Made by a program: the position numbers and the translations under genes. From contig JAMLHE010000008.1 in NCBI GenBank assembly GCA_023957315.1, positions 62,001 through 126,000 on the forward strand: a stretch of DNA of 64,000 nucleotides, in the 5' to 3' direction. Below are positions 18,820 through 28,538 of this stretch, in pieces (positions within the stretch are counted from its first letter, which is position 1; each line of letters begins with the position of its first letter). Source of the stretch: Candidatus Kapaibacterium sp. Lineage in GTDB: Bacteria; Bacteroidota; Ignavibacteria; Kapaibacteriales; UBA2268. The notes under the pieces are model-generated. The model was not told the DNA's origin and did not search any database. It saw only the letters and a program-made list of their open reading frames with translations.

Positions 18820-19719
18820 TCAATTAATGAATTTATCAACTGAAAGTAAAACAACTACAAATAATACATAAACATTTATATCAACAAAAGCAAGTTTTAA
18901 ATTGAATTGCTTTTCCAATTTTACAACAAGTGAGCGAGTTCTCCAGAGCAAAATTCCACCCGCTAAAAGCAAAAGCAAATTTGTAAATACGCTATGAGTA
19001 ACACCAAAGAATGGTATCATCATGCACGATGCAGCCAATGCTCCAATCCAAACAAAGGTAATGCGCTTTAATTGCTCATTAGAAAAATATCTCGATGGAG
19101 TCGGAAATCCCGCTCGGCGATAATCATTATCATAAATGAGCATCAAGAACCAAAAATGCGGAATTTGCCACACAAAGAAAAAGACCATCAATGACATTAA
19201 CTTGGGGTCAGCAATGCCGCCACCTGCTGCAACCCAGCCAATTGCAGGAGGCAATGCTCCAACAATCGAACCCGGGAAAATTGCAAATGCGGTCAGCTTT
19301 TTGAGCGGTGTGTACATGAGATTGTAAGAAATAAGTGCCGCTATGCCAAGAAGAGTCGCCAGAGGATTTGTGAAGACAATCAAAATCAATAATCCTGACA
19401 TCACCATAGCTAAAGCCCATGCAGCAGATTCGCTGACACTCATTTTTTGCTGAGGCAAAGGACGATTCTTAGTTCGAATCATCAGAGCATCAGTTTTGAC
19501 TTCTTGCACATGGTTAAAAGCTGATGAACCACAAGAGAGAATGAAAATGCCAAGCAAAGTCATGAGCATTTCAAATCCTACCGAGCCACCTGCAAGTATA
19601 TAACCTACCGTGCCGGATATGGCAACAAAAAAGGTTATCTTAACTTTGCTCAATTCGGCAAGAATTTCGATTTTCGACCTAATGATTCCGCTTATATTAT
19701 TTATTTCTTCTTTAGACAT
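18820..19719 (-). CDS. ctaB: Protoheme IX farnesyltransferase (heme O synthase)
   Basis: A 299-residue UbiA-superfamily membrane prenyltransferase. The prenyl-diphosphate motif is seen in NHVQEVKTDALMIRTKNRPL at about residues 68-87, with the usual D-x-x-M-x-RT-x-x-RP. A second aspartate-rich stretch, YDNDYRRAGFP, follows, and there are about eight membrane segments. It adds a farnesyl group to haem B, the first step to the haem A or O needed by the aa3-type oxidase encoded just upstream. The gene is 24 bp after ctaC. No ctaA (haem A synthase) is visible in the window. Confidence 0.93.
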   Translation of the reverse strand: MSKEEINNISGIIRSKIEILAELSKVKITFFVAISGTVGYILAGGSVGFEMLMTLLGIFILSCGSSAFNHVQEVKTDALMIRTKNRPLPQQKMSVSESAAWALAMVMSGLLILIVFTNPLATLLGIAALISYNLMYTPLKKLTAFAIFPGSIVGALPPAIGWVAAGGGIADPKLMSLMVFFFVWQIPHFWFLMLIYDNDYRRAGFPTPSRYFSNEQLKRITFVWIGALAASCMMIPFFGVTHSVFTNLLLLLAGGILLWRTRSLVVKLEKQFNLKLAFVDINVYVLFVVVLLSVDKFIN

Positions 19720-19743
19720 TGATTTTATTTTAATTTTTAAAAA

Positions 19744-20430
19744 CTATTTTGCAATAACTTCTGCTTTAACAGAATCTTGCGGTGTAACGGAATCTGTTTC
19801 AGTTTCATCTTTAATTTCTTCTTCAGGCATTCCAATCAGAAGCCATTTGTCGAATTCGCTATCCTCGAGAACGTGCAGCTTAGTGTACATTCTGGAATGA
19901 TTCAAACCGCAATATTCGGCGCAAGCAATGTCGAAGGACCCTGTTTTGGAAGGCTCGAGTATAATGAATGTGCTTATCCCGCCTATAAGGTCCTCTTTGA
20001 GCCTGAAAGCCGGAATATATAAACTGTGCAAAACATCTCTCGAAGTCATTACAAGCTTAGTTTTTTGGCTCAAAGGAATGTATAAGGTGTCGGTTTTTTT
20101 GCCATTAGGATATTCGAAATTCCATCCCCACATAAAACCATAAACTTTTACTTCGTAAGCGCCCTCCGAATCGGCTCGAAGTTTTTGGTAACCTTCGTAA
20201 CCATACCAAAACATTATCATAACAATAATAGTAGGTATAACAATCCAAATAATTTCGAGTAATACGTGCCCATGAATTTGTTTGGCAACAGGATTTCTTT
20301 TTCTACTGTAGCGAAAAACAAAATAAATCATGGCAAAGGTAATGCCTAATAATAGCACAACTGAGATGCCAACAATCAAAAGCATTACAAAATCTACATT
20401 TTGAGCATAATCTGATGCAGTTTCTAACAT
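19744..20430 (-). CDS. ctaC: Cytochrome c oxidase subunit II
   Basis: A 228-residue protein with two N-terminal membrane helices (about 16-38 and 58-78) and a periplasmic cupredoxin domain. The dinuclear CuA ligands are all present: the His in DVLHSLYIP and the cluster CAEYCGLNHSRM (Cys, Glu, Cys, His, Met). The aromatic electron-entry patch is GFMWGWNFEYP. Unlike the caa3 enzymes of Rhodothermus or Thermus, there is no fused cytochrome c domain; the tail is a short acidic extension. It accepts electrons for the subunit I haems. The order ctaD-ctaE-COX4-ctaC is unusual, because ctaC normally precedes ctaD. Confidence 0.95.
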   Translation of the reverse strand: MLETASDYAQNVDFVMLLIVGISVVLLLGITFAMIYFVFRYSRKRNPVAKQIHGHVLLEIIWIVIPTIIVMIMFWYGYEGYQKLRADSEGAYEVKVYGFMWGWNFEYPNGKKTDTLYIPLSQKTKLVMTSRDVLHSLYIPAFRLKEDLIGGISTFIILEPSKTGSFDIACAEYCGLNHSRMYTKLHVLEDSEFDKWLLIGMPEEEIKDETETDSVTPQDSVKAEVIAK

Positions 20431-20440
20431 GTTTTGTTCC

Positions 20441-20749
20441 TTATCTTAAGAATACGTCCAATGCTGTCAAAACAAAAATCACTAAAAGAACCATAATCAC
20501 TCCGGCAATAAACAACTTAAATAACAAATCTTCAAACTTAATGTGCATGAAGTAGTTGATTACGAAACCGGATTTGATTGCAGCTATAAACATTGCAACC
20601 AAAAGAGTGTAATTCCCCAAATCTAATCCTGCAATCGCAATTGTGATTACCGTCAACGAAAGTAGAGTAATCCAAATCATAACATTGATTCCATATCTTG
20701 GGTCATGAGCGTGAGCTATTTTGCCTTCATTTGTATCTGTATATGACAT
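20441..20749 (-). CDS. Cytochrome c oxidase subunit IV (prokaryotic COX4 type)
   Basis: A 102-residue protein with three membrane helices. The pattern fits the CyoD/COX4 prokaryotic family: an N-terminal HAHDPRYG-type segment, a first helix MIWITLLSLTVITIAIAG, a second ending IKSGFVINYFMHIKFE, and a third hydrophobic stretch of about 20 residues. The MHIKFED element between the second and third helices is typical of this subunit. It sits between ctaE and ctaC with 9-10 bp gaps. Its role is thought to be stabilisation of the enzyme core. Confidence 0.85.
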   Translation of the reverse strand: MSYTDTNEGKIAHAHDPRYGINVMIWITLLSLTVITIAIAGLDLGNYTLLVAMFIAAIKSGFVINYFMHIKFEDLLFKLFIAGVIMVLLVIFVLTALDVFLR

Positions 20750-20758
20750 TTGTACCTC

Positions 20759-21412
20759 TTAGTGCAATAAATAAAATAATGGGAAAAGGAAAATCCAAAT
20801 TAAGTCAACAAGGTGCCAATAAAGTCCACCGTTTTCGATGAGAGCAAATCTATCGGGGCTGACCTTGCCTTTGACAATGAAAACCAAAATAAATCCAAGA
20901 ATAATCATCCCAATAATAACGTGAAGCCCATGCAAGCCTGTCATAGTAAAGTATAATCCGTAAAAAACTTTCTCGCCTTGCGATTTGAGTGCTAACTCTT
21001 CGCCACCCGGGAAAATTCCGTGTGCAAATTTATCGGACCACTCAAAATATTTCACCACAAGGAATCCAAAAGCAAAAACTATCGTCGTAATTAGCCAATA
21101 AATTGATGCTTTAATTTTGCGACGTTGCAAAGCTACGATGGACAATACCATAGTCAAACTACTTGTAAGCAGAATGATAGTATTTAAGCCGCCCATCCAT
21201 ATCTTTAGGCTTTTTGCTGAAAGCTGAAATTCCGGAAAATACTGATATCTATAAGCCATATAGAGCAAAAACAATCCGCCGAATAAAATAAGTTCGGTAA
21301 AAAGGAACAGCCACATACCAAGCTTGGAGCCGTAGTCGTCTCTCAAGTCATGAACATGCTCGTGTCCGTGTTCCTCTCCGTGGGTTGCATTTGTAGTGCT
21401 ATTAGTTGACAT
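20759..21412 (-). CDS. ctaE: Cytochrome c oxidase subunit III
   Basis: A 217-residue protein with five predicted membrane helices, the short bacterial form. Conserved family elements include KLGMWLFLFTELILFGGLF, the FTMTGLHGLHVIIGM segment (the HxxHV histidine pair of COX3) and the ending LYWHLVDLIWIFLFPLFYL, all diagnostic of subunit III. The N-terminus is histidine-rich (HGEEHGHEHVHD), a possible metal-binding or merely flexible segment. The start overlaps the end of ctaD by 11 bp, indicating coupled translation. Confidence 0.95.
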   Translation of the reverse strand: MSTNSTTNATHGEEHGHEHVHDLRDDYGSKLGMWLFLFTELILFGGLFLLYMAYRYQYFPEFQLSAKSLKIWMGGLNTIILLTSSLTMVLSIVALQRRKIKASIYWLITTIVFAFGFLVVKYFEWSDKFAHGIFPGGEELALKSQGEKVFYGLYFTMTGLHGLHVIIGMIILGFILVFIVKGKVSPDRFALIENGGLYWHLVDLIWIFLFPLFYLLH

Positions 21413-23048
21413 TCTTAGTTACCTCATCATAATGTTCGTATTCGTAAGGACCATATTTCACAGTTGGGATTTTCTTAAAATTCAATAATGGAGGTGGCGA
21501 AGGTACTGTCCATTCCAAAGTCATTCCACCCCAGGGATTATTTCCGGATTTCTTGCCGTTTTTCAGTCCAAGGAACAAATTGATAAACATGAGTAAAATA
21601 CCTGCTATCAGCACCCACGAACCAACTGTCGCAAACTGGTGCATTCCTTGAAATTCGGGCAAATAGTCATAATACCTTCGAGGCATTCCTAAATATCCGA
21701 GTATGAAAAACGTAAAATATAACATATTGAATCCAACCACCATTATTGCAAGTGCAATATTGGCGATTTTAGTATTATACATTTTGCCAAACATTTTCGG
21801 GAACCAATAATGCAAAGCTGCAAAGAAAATAAATATCGTTCCGCCAAACATAACGTAATGGAAATGGGCAACAACAAAATATGTATCATGCAAATGGACA
21901 TCTGTAGCTAATGAACCGAGTACTAATCCGGTCAGACCACCAATTGAAAATAAGAAAATGAATGCCATCACATATAGAAATGGTGTTTCTGCCTTAATCG
22001 AGCCTTTGTACATAGTAGCGACCCAATTGAAAATTTTAACGCCCGAAGGCAATGCCACAATGAATGTCAGGAATGAATAAACCCACCGCGATTCGTCGCT
22101 CATACCCGATGTGAACATATGATGTCCCCATACTAAAGTACCGACAAATGCAATGGCAATAGACGATACAGCGATTGCACCATAGCCGAATATTGTTTTT
22201 CGAGCAAATGTAGGAATAATTTCAGATACTACACCCATCGCCGGCAAAATCATAATATATACAGCCGGGTGGGAATAAATCCAGAATAAGTGCTGAAACA
22301 AAATCGGGTCACCGCCCATAGCAGGGTCGAACAATCCAACACCGAACATTCTTTCTACAACAACCAATAAAATTGTAATACCGATAATCGGAGTTCCGAT
22401 AATTTGAATCCAAGCAGTTGAATACAAAGACCAAATAAAAAGTGGCATTTTGAAGAAAGTCATACCGGGAGCTCTCAATCTATGCACAGTAGTTACAAAG
22501 TTCACACCTGTTAAAATTGACGAGAATCCCAGAATAAATGCAGCCATTAGCGGCATAATTACTTCTGTTCCGGTTCGCAAACTATATGGTGCGTAAAAAG
22601 TCCAACCTGTATCAATAGGTCCGCCACTCAAAAATAGTGAAGCAACTGCCAATAATCCGCCGATTGTGTAGAGATACCACGAAAATAGATTCAGACGCGG
22701 AAATGACACGTCCTCTGCCCCAATCTGAATCGGGAGAAAAAAGTTTCCAAATCCGGCAGGAATACCGGGGATAATTACCAAAAATATCATTATAATGCCA
22801 TGCAATGTAAACAGAGCATTATATGTTTGCGGTCCCATAACGTCTTGCCCGGGATTCCACATTTCAAGTCGCATGAAGAAACCAAGCGTCATGCCGACAA
22901 GGAAAAATAAAACCATCGAACCAAGATACAATAGACCAATTCTTTTGTGGTCAACGGAAAGCAACCAACCCAAAATACCGGAATGCTTCCCTTTGTACTG
23001 ATAAAAATTCACATAATCACCACTGGTGTTTACTGTCGAATCAGACAT
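21402..23048 (-). CDS. ctaD: Cytochrome c oxidase subunit I, A2-type haem-copper oxidase
   Basis: A 548-residue catalytic subunit with twelve or more membrane helices. CuB and haem ligands are visible in YSHPAVYIMILP (His260), WGHHMFTSGM and VVAHFHYVMFGG. The helix VI motif is Tyr258-Ser259-His-Pro-Ala-Val; A1-type enzymes have GHPEV with the proton-channel glutamate. By the established classification this places it in subfamily A2, as in Rhodothermus marinus caa3. It reduces oxygen to water and pumps protons. The start overlaps sco by 8 bp and the end overlaps ctaE by 11 bp. Confidence 0.96.
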   Translation of the reverse strand: MSDSTVNTSGDYVNFYQYKGKHSGILGWLLSVDHKRIGLLYLGSMVLFFLVGMTLGFFMRLEMWNPGQDVMGPQTYNALFTLHGIIMIFLVIIPGIPAGFGNFFLPIQIGAEDVSFPRLNLFSWYLYTIGGLLAVASLFLSGGPIDTGWTFYAPYSLRTGTEVIMPLMAAFILGFSSILTGVNFVTTVHRLRAPGMTFFKMPLFIWSLYSTAWIQIIGTPIIGITILLVVVERMFGVGLFDPAMGGDPILFQHLFWIYSHPAVYIMILPAMGVVSEIIPTFARKTIFGYGAIAVSSIAIAFVGTLVWGHHMFTSGMSDESRWVYSFLTFIVALPSGVKIFNWVATMYKGSIKAETPFLYVMAFIFLFSIGGLTGLVLGSLATDVHLHDTYFVVAHFHYVMFGGTIFIFFAALHYWFPKMFGKMYNTKIANIALAIMVVGFNMLYFTFFILGYLGMPRRYYDYLPEFQGMHQFATVGSWVLIAGILLMFINLFLGLKNGKKSGNNPWGGMTLEWTVPSPPPLLNFKKIPTVKYGPYEYEHYDEVTKNVN

Positions 23049-23832
23049 TCTCTTCTCCTTTACTTACTTTTTTTGTTCTTCCTTTTACTAATAAAACCAC
23101 GAAGAAAATACCTACCCCAAGAAAAATCACAGTACCGGCAACCTTGTTAAAATTGAAAACATAAGTCCTGCCCTCAGGGTCATAGCTGAAGCAATATGCA
23201 AGCATCTTAGAAATCGGTGGGGCTGATATGCCCTTTGATGCTTCGATAACAGCTAATTTAAAATCAAAAGGCGAATAGTCAGTACCCAATAAATATCGTG
23301 TAATTTTGCCATCAGGTGCAATCATTATCAATGCACCGGCATGAACGAAATCGTCTTCGCCGTCAGGTATATATCTGAAACCGACTGCATCGGTGATTTT
23401 TGCAATATTAGTGCTGTCTCCTGCCATAAAAATCCAATCATCCGGTGAAATCGGACGAGTCATACCTGCTATATAATTCGCTTTCCATTTTTTGGCGTCC
23501 TCGTGATTTTCACGCGGGTCGAAACTAATTGTCAATACTTTGTAATCTTTGCCGGGTTCAATAGCCGATTTGTCAATGACTTCGCCGAGACTATTGAGCA
23601 AAGGACTGCAAATCCCCGGGCAATGATAATAAACTAATGATAGAACTACCGGTTTGTCTATCAAATCTTTCAAAGTTCGCTTGTATCCTTCCGAATCAAC
23701 AAACTCCAAATCCAATGGTAGATAAGTGTCGAGTTTCTTTTCATGCTCTATACCGACTTCGATTTTGTCTTCTACTGCAGAAGTCAAGCTCAAAGGCAAT
23801 ACAGCTATTAAAAATGCTAAAAAATATTTCAT
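23041..23832 (-). CDS. Sco1/SenC-type copper chaperone for CuA assembly
   Basis: A 263-residue protein with a signal peptide, a thioredoxin fold bearing the copper-binding CPGIC (Cys71 and Cys75), the distal histidine in DDFVHAGAL, and an extra C-terminal membrane anchor (about residues 233-252) followed by a basic tail. Proteins of this family deliver copper to, or reduce, the CuA site of oxidase subunit II. The gene overlaps the neighbouring cytochrome c gene by 4 bp and ctaD by 8 bp, so its partner is surely the oxidase of this operon. Confidence 0.92.
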   Translation of the reverse strand: MKYFLAFLIAVLPLSLTSAVEDKIEVGIEHEKKLDTYLPLDLEFVDSEGYKRTLKDLIDKPVVLSLVYYHCPGICSPLLNSLGEVIDKSAIEPGKDYKVLTISFDPRENHEDAKKWKANYIAGMTRPISPDDWIFMAGDSTNIAKITDAVGFRYIPDGEDDFVHAGALIMIAPDGKITRYLLGTDYSPFDFKLAVIEASKGISAPPISKMLAYCFSYDPEGRTYVFNFNKVAGTVIFLGVGIFFVVLLVKGRTKKVSKGEENV

Positions 23833-24785
23833 GATTGTGACTGTAGATTAAGCCTGTTACGGGCGTTTAATAAGAATGAATGCAATGTTGTAAGTTCGTC
23901 TTTAGTCAGTCTCAATGTCGTTGGTCTGAAACCATTGTCGTTAATTGTAGAGCTAATTTCTTTGATAAATGCACCGGTTCCACTTTGCCAATTTTTGCCA
24001 TTAACAAGTGTAGTTGATGCTTTTTCCTTATTGCTTATTACTTTATCTAATAAAGTAGCCATATCGCCTTCAACAGTATTCAATTCGTTAGTCAATTGTT
24101 CAATTTTAGTCTTATTGTTACTATATTCCTCGTTCATTTTGGTCATAGCCATCGAAACCGAAATTTGGTTTGATGTAACTTTGCCTTCGGAAAGAGAATA
24201 AGTCAAATCTAAAGTTTCCAAATCTGAATCGGAATCCTTAGGAAAATCAGTCATCAAGGAGTGCATATAATGAATTAGAGCAAACCTATCCATAACCGTC
24301 AAATAATTATACGATACCATTCCTGTACCGGGGATTCCTTCTTCCAAAGTCTTCCACATTTGCGATAGTTTAGCACCATTTTTCCATCCTTGCAAATCAA
24401 CTAAGTTACGAGGTTTTGGATTCAATCCTGCACCCGCAATTCCATCGCCTTTGCCTTCATTTCCATGACACGACGAGCAATTTGCTTTGTATAATTCGGC
24501 TCCTTTGGCAATCATTTCGGCATTGGGAACACTGATTTCCTTAACATTTACGCCTTCCATCATCGCACCTTTTTGAATCGCAATTTCAGGTGCAACAGTA
24601 TCGCGAGCAAGCAGTTGTTTTTGTTGAGTATTTAAGAAAGCATGGTCAAGATTGAATACCCAATACATTCCGACGACAATAATCAGCATAATTAAATAAG
24701 GATAAACAATAGCAAACAATCTTAAAGGATTTTTCAAGAAATCCTTGTAATTTATCTCATCTTCGGGTCTGAATTTATTTTCCAT
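23829..24785 (-). CDS. Membrane-anchored monohaem cytochrome c of the ACIII/oxidase operon
   Basis: A 318-residue protein with one N-terminal membrane helix (about 22-44) and a class I cytochrome c domain: CSSCH with haem ligands Cys103, Cys106 and His107, and a likely axial methionine in GTGMVSYN. The remaining 130 residues are rich in charged and Asn/Thr residues with heptad-like stretches, and match nothing I know. Placed between actF and sco, it is a candidate electron carrier from ACIII to the oxidase. It is distinct from the ActE-type domain, which is fused to ActD upstream. Confidence 0.85.
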   Translation of the reverse strand: MENKFRPEDEINYKDFLKNPLRLFAIVYPYLIMLIIVVGMYWVFNLDHAFLNTQQKQLLARDTVAPEIAIQKGAMMEGVNVKEISVPNAEMIAKGAELYKANCSSCHGNEGKGDGIAGAGLNPKPRNLVDLQGWKNGAKLSQMWKTLEEGIPGTGMVSYNYLTVMDRFALIHYMHSLMTDFPKDSDSDLETLDLTYSLSEGKVTSNQISVSMAMTKMNEEYSNNKTKIEQLTNELNTVEGDMATLLDKVISNKEKASTTLVNGKNWQSGTGAFIKEISSTINDNGFRPTTLRLTKDELTTLHSFLLNARNRLNLQSQS

Positions 24786-24803
24786 TTTTTATTTCCTAAT
24801 TAA

Positions 24804-26000
24804 TTAAAGATGAAATTCCAAACCTTTTCTGAATTTCGGGTCGCCAATTGGCATGAGATTCTTTTTACCCGCAACAAGGCTGAATACAACTATTATTACA
24901 CCAAGTACCAAAATCGGCACTGTAAACTCAAACCAACTATAAACCGGTGCGTGAAGTTCAGTTTTCTTAGTATATTCGGGCATAATCACCCAATACAAAT
25001 CATAATAATGAGCAATGAATACCCACACAGCAATGATTTTCAGGCGGAAAGGATTGCTCTTTGAAGGTCTTGTGACAAGAGCCATATAAGGAATTAAAAA
25101 TCTGATGAAAATCAATCCGAGAGAAATTGTCATCCAATCGCCACTGCGTTACAAATACCACATAGTTTCATCGGGAATATTTGCATACCATATCAACATG
25201 AACTGGCTGAATGCAATATAAGCCCAAAAATTAGTAAACGCAAACATCAAAGCACCAAAGTTGTAATAATGGTCTTCGTTTAAATACTTGCTCAAATATC
25301 CGTTTTCGGCTAATGTTATAGCTATGAAAGTCAGAACTGCGAGTGCTGCAAGCACAGAGCCGGCAAAGTAATATACACCAAAAATTGTCGAGAACCACTT
25401 TGGCTCCAAGCTCATCAACCAATCCATCGCCACAACTGTAATCAAAATGGCGAAAATTGGCAAAAAGATAGCTGAAATCTTGGTTGACCATTTTTTCACA
25501 TCGGGATTGCCCGTTTTGTCCTGTTTCAACGAACGTCCTACAAGTAGGAAGTAGAATAAAAACATGAACAAAAAGACAACTATATTTCTAATGACGAAAA
25601 ATGACTCATTCAAGTATGGAGACTTATTTTTGATATATTTGTCGGAATCCATAACTACAGGATTTAGCCAAGCAAATACTTGGTCAAGGTTCAAAAATAA
25701 TGGCAATGCTATCAATGGAGTTGCGAACAAAACTGCTGCAATAATTTCCGTTAGTCTTCGGAATGGCACGCTCCAATCAGCACCCACGATATGCTCGAGT
25801 GCAATAAGGAATAGCGAACCAAATCCAATGCTGAATACCATCATTAAAACAATTATCAAATTGTATGAAGCGCGTACATTGTCGATTGAAAAAGCTAAAA
25901 CTGTCAGAGCAACACCAATCAATAATAATGACCAACCAATTATTGGTAGTTTAGCCGGCAAAGGCTTTCTTTCGTATAAAACTATATTATCGTTACTCAT
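24804..26000 (-). pseudogene. actF: ActF (ACIII quinone-associated membrane subunit) interrupted by an in-frame TAA
   Basis: The frame reads as one ActF-like polytopic protein of about 398 codons, but codon 284 is TAA (25149-25151). The first 283 residues end in the family segment IWYANIPDETMWYL. After the stop the same frame continues at once with RSGDWM and an intact 109-residue end containing the family stretch HYYDLYWVIMPEY. The break is a single nonsense codon with no frame change; TAC, TAT, CAA or AAA would restore it. ActF is a ten-helix NrfD-like subunit of alternative complex III. Either the gene is inactivated, the stop is read through, or the base is wrong. The second half could restart at ATG 25133, which has no clear ribosome site. 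It overlaps the ActD/E gene by 4 bp. Confidence 0.8.
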
Positions 26001-27136
26001 TGTAAATCACCCTCCTGAGCATTCAAAGCTCTTTGTAAAGCCCTGACATACAGTACGATTTGCCATTTTTCATCTTCGGTTAGTTGTTTATCGTATGAAG
26101 GCATAGTGTTTTGCCCTACTTTTATAATATGATACAAATGCCCGTCAGTCCAATCTCTAACCCTGTCTGTATGCAAACTTGGCGGATTGGGGAATTGACC
26201 GTTCAAACGAGCAACCCCGTTGCCATGATAATCGTGACAAGGACTACAGAATGTATTGTATTTACGTTTTCCGTTTTCAAGGTTTTCGGTGCTAAATTCC
26301 ATTGGATTCACAAGGAATCTTGAAGCAAGCTCAACACTATCTTTATAAGGATATGGTTTGAATCCGCGAGCCACAGTTCCTTCGACAGGAGGTCTCATCG
26401 AGAATCCGTCATCAAAAAATGTAGAGACTTTCATCGCTGTAATTTTTTGTTGGTCCATCATCCAATTGAATGGTTGCATGAACATCAATTTATTCAGAGT
26501 GAAATAAGTAATCGTAATTACTAACACTGAGATTACTGCCAATCCTGTCAAGAATTTGGGTTCCAACAAAGTCAGTTTTGCATTAATTTCATCATTATCG
26601 AAATAAATCGCTTCAACATTTGTACCGCCAAGGCTTGCAAGGAACGCTTTAACTTTTTCCAAATCAAAATTAGGGTCGGCAGCTTCGATGGTTACGCCAT
26701 ATTTATCCGACGATACTTGTTTCATATACTCAGTATCGTGCAGAGGGTGACTGTTATTAGGAAATTTGAAAAATATAACAATCATAGCCACAACAGTTGC
26801 AACCGACGCAAGTAATACAGTTATTTCGAAAGTAACCGGAATAAATGCAGGCAATGGAAAAGTAGGTTTGCCGCCAATATTAAGAGGATAATCTACCGAC
26901 ATAGTCCAATACATCAGCAATAATCCAGAAGCAGCACCAATTACTCCAAGTACGAAAGCAAAATAGCCCAAAGGAGAACGCTTCAATTTCATAGCTTGGT
27001 CCATACCGTGAACCGGATATGGAGTATGCACATCGAATTTCTTATATCCTTCCTTGACTACAGCTTTTGCAGCTTTGATAATATCGTCCGGAGAATGGAA
27101 AATCGCAGTTACCGAATGTAAAATTTTATTATCCAT
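25997..27136 (-). CDS. Fused ActD-ActE subunit of alternative complex III
   Basis: A 379-residue protein. Residues 1 to about 180 are ActD (DUF3341 family): an alpha/beta N-terminus with [14 protein letters not shown], then two membrane helices at about 57-77 and 97-120. After a soluble loop comes a third helix (about 208-230). It is followed by the ActE landmark [12 protein letters not shown] and a monohaem cytochrome c domain with CSPCH at about residues 297-301 and a likely axial Met in NTMPSYDKQ. In Rhodothermus and Flavobacterium, ActD and ActE are separate proteins and ActE is lipid-anchored. Here the extra helix would place the haem domain in the periplasm. Overlaps with actC (8 bp) and actF (4 bp) show an operon. 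Confidence 0.88.
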   Translation of the reverse strand: MDNKILHSVTAIFHSPDDIIKAAKAVVKEGYKKFDVHTPYPVHGMDQAMKLKRSPLGYFAFVLGVIGAASGLLLMYWTMSVDYPLNIGGKPTFPLPAFIPVTFEITVLLASVATVVAMIVIFFKFPNNSHPLHDTEYMKQVSSDKYGVTIEAADPNFDLEKVKAFLASLGGTNVEAIYFDNDEINAKLTLLEPKFLTGLAVISVLVITITYFTLNKLMFMQPFNWMMDQQKITAMKVSTFFDDGFSMRPPVEGTVARGFKPYPYKDSVELASRFLVNPMEFSTENLENGKRKYNTFCSPCHDYHGNGVARLNGQFPNPPSLHTDRVRDWTDGHLYHIIKVGQNTMPSYDKQLTEDEKWQIVLYVRALQRALNAQEGDLQ

Positions 27137-28538
27137 TATGCTCGTCCTCCTCGTGATGACCTAATTTATGTCGAGTAGGTTGAGAACCGGCAACAACACT
27201 TTTTACTTCAGCGATTGATATAACAGGCATAGTTCGTGTGAATAATAGTAATAATGTAAAGAAGAATCCAAAGCTGCCGATTAACAAGCCAATATCATAA
27301 ATTGTTGGGACGTAATATGCCCAGCTCGATGGCAAATAATCGCGAGAAAGTGAGGTAACCGTAATTACGAATCTCTCGAACCACATACCAACGTTTACTA
27401 ATATTGCTACTACAAACATGAATGGAATATTTCTTCTTAGTTTCTTTATCCAGAAAAATTGAGGGAAAATAACGTTGCAACTTACCATTATCCAGTAAGC
27501 CCAAGTATATGGACCGAAGGCTCTATTCAAAAAGGCGAATGATTCGACTTCGTGACCGCTATACCATGCTATGAAGAATTCCATACCATAAGCATAGCCG
27601 ACCATCATACCTGTGACGATGATTACTTTGTTCATTTTTTCGAGTGTATCAAGCGTTACGATATGTTCCATATTGAACACTTTTCGGATAATAATCAAAG
27701 CATTTTGAACCATTGCAAAGCCCGAAAATACCGCACCCGCAACGAAATATGGCGGGAATATAGTTGTATGCCAACCCGGGACAATCGAAACGGCAAAGTC
27801 GAATGATACAATCGTGTGAACCGAGAGCACAAGTGGCGTTGCAAATCCGGCAAGCACGAGATACATCATTTCGTAATGTGACCAATGGCGATTTGAAAAT
27901 CTCCAACCTAAAGATAGAACTGAGTAAATTGCCTTTTTGATTTTTGATACGACTGTGCTGTTTTTGAGTCTGTCACGCATTGTAGCGAAATCAGGAACCA
28001 AGCCCATATACCAAAAGACAAATGAAACAGTAAAATAAGTTGAAACAGCAAAAACGTCCCATAACAATGGTGAAGTGAAATTCACCCACAAATTATGTTG
28101 ATTGGGGTGTGGCATCAAATAGCCATCTAACCAAGGGCGTCCGACGTGAAGAAGCGGGAAAAGCCCTGCCGTCATGACCGCAAAAATCGTCATACCTTCG
28201 GCAAATCGAGCTATACCTGTTCTCCATTTTTGGCGGAAGAGGAACAAAATCGCAGAAATAAGCGTACCGGCATGACCGATACCCACCCAAAATACGAAAT
28301 TGATGATAGCGAAGCCCCAACCTACGGGATTGTTAACACCCCATACGCCTAAACCTCGATAAAATGCGACTGCTAACGAAATAACACCAATCATAAGCAA
28401 TGTAAGAGTGAAGCCGATTGCAATAAAAAACTTAATATTCGGCATCTCATCCATTGGCTTGATGATGGTAGCATCAATCTCTTTGAGTGTAGGCTTACCT
28501 TCTATTACAGAAACTTCATGAGTAATATCAGTGGCCAC
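27129..28538 (-). CDS. actC: ActC, NrfD/PsrC-like quinol-binding membrane subunit of alternative complex III
   Basis: A 469-residue polytopic protein with about ten membrane helices and the NrfD-family layout. Recognisable family stretches are [31 protein letters not shown] and [21 protein letters not shown] elements near the start, and [16 protein letters not shown] in the second half. In ACIII structures ActC binds menaquinol and passes electrons to the iron-sulfur chain of ActB. It overlaps actB by 11 bp and the ActD/E gene by 8 bp. It is intact. Confidence 0.93.
   Translation of the reverse strand: MATDITHEVSVIEGKPTLKEIDATIIKPMDEMPNIKFFIAIGFTLTLLMIGVISLAVAFYRGLGVWGVNNPVGWGFAIINFVFWVGIGHAGTLISAILFLFRQKWRTGIARFAEGMTIFAVMTAGLFPLLHVGRPWLDGYLMPHPNQHNLWVNFTSPLLWDVFAVSTYFTVSFVFWYMGLVPDFATMRDRLKNSTVVSKIKKAIYSVLSLGWRFSNRHWSHYEMMYLVLAGFATPLVLSVHTIVSFDFAVSIVPGWHTTIFPPYFVAGAVFSGFAMVQNALIIIRKVFNMEHIVTLDTLEKMNKVIIVTGMMVGYAYGMEFFIAWYSGHEVESFAFLNRAFGPYTWAYWIMVSCNVIFPQFFWIKKLRRNIPFMFVVAILVNVGMWFERFVITVTSLSRDYLPSSWAYYVPTIYDIGLLIGSFGFFFTLLLLFTRTMPVISIAEVKSVVAGSQPTRHKLGHHEEDEHNG

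Noticed and set aside
24804..25133. A 109-codon frame that could be called a separate small membrane protein.
   Set aside because: It is in the same frame as the upstream ActF part and carries the ActF C-terminal sequence, so it is the second half of an interrupted gene.
25149..25151. Idea that TAA is recoded to an amino acid in this organism.
   Set aside because: TAA is the normal stop of many intact genes here (for example recJ and gyrA), and no recoding signal is seen near actF.
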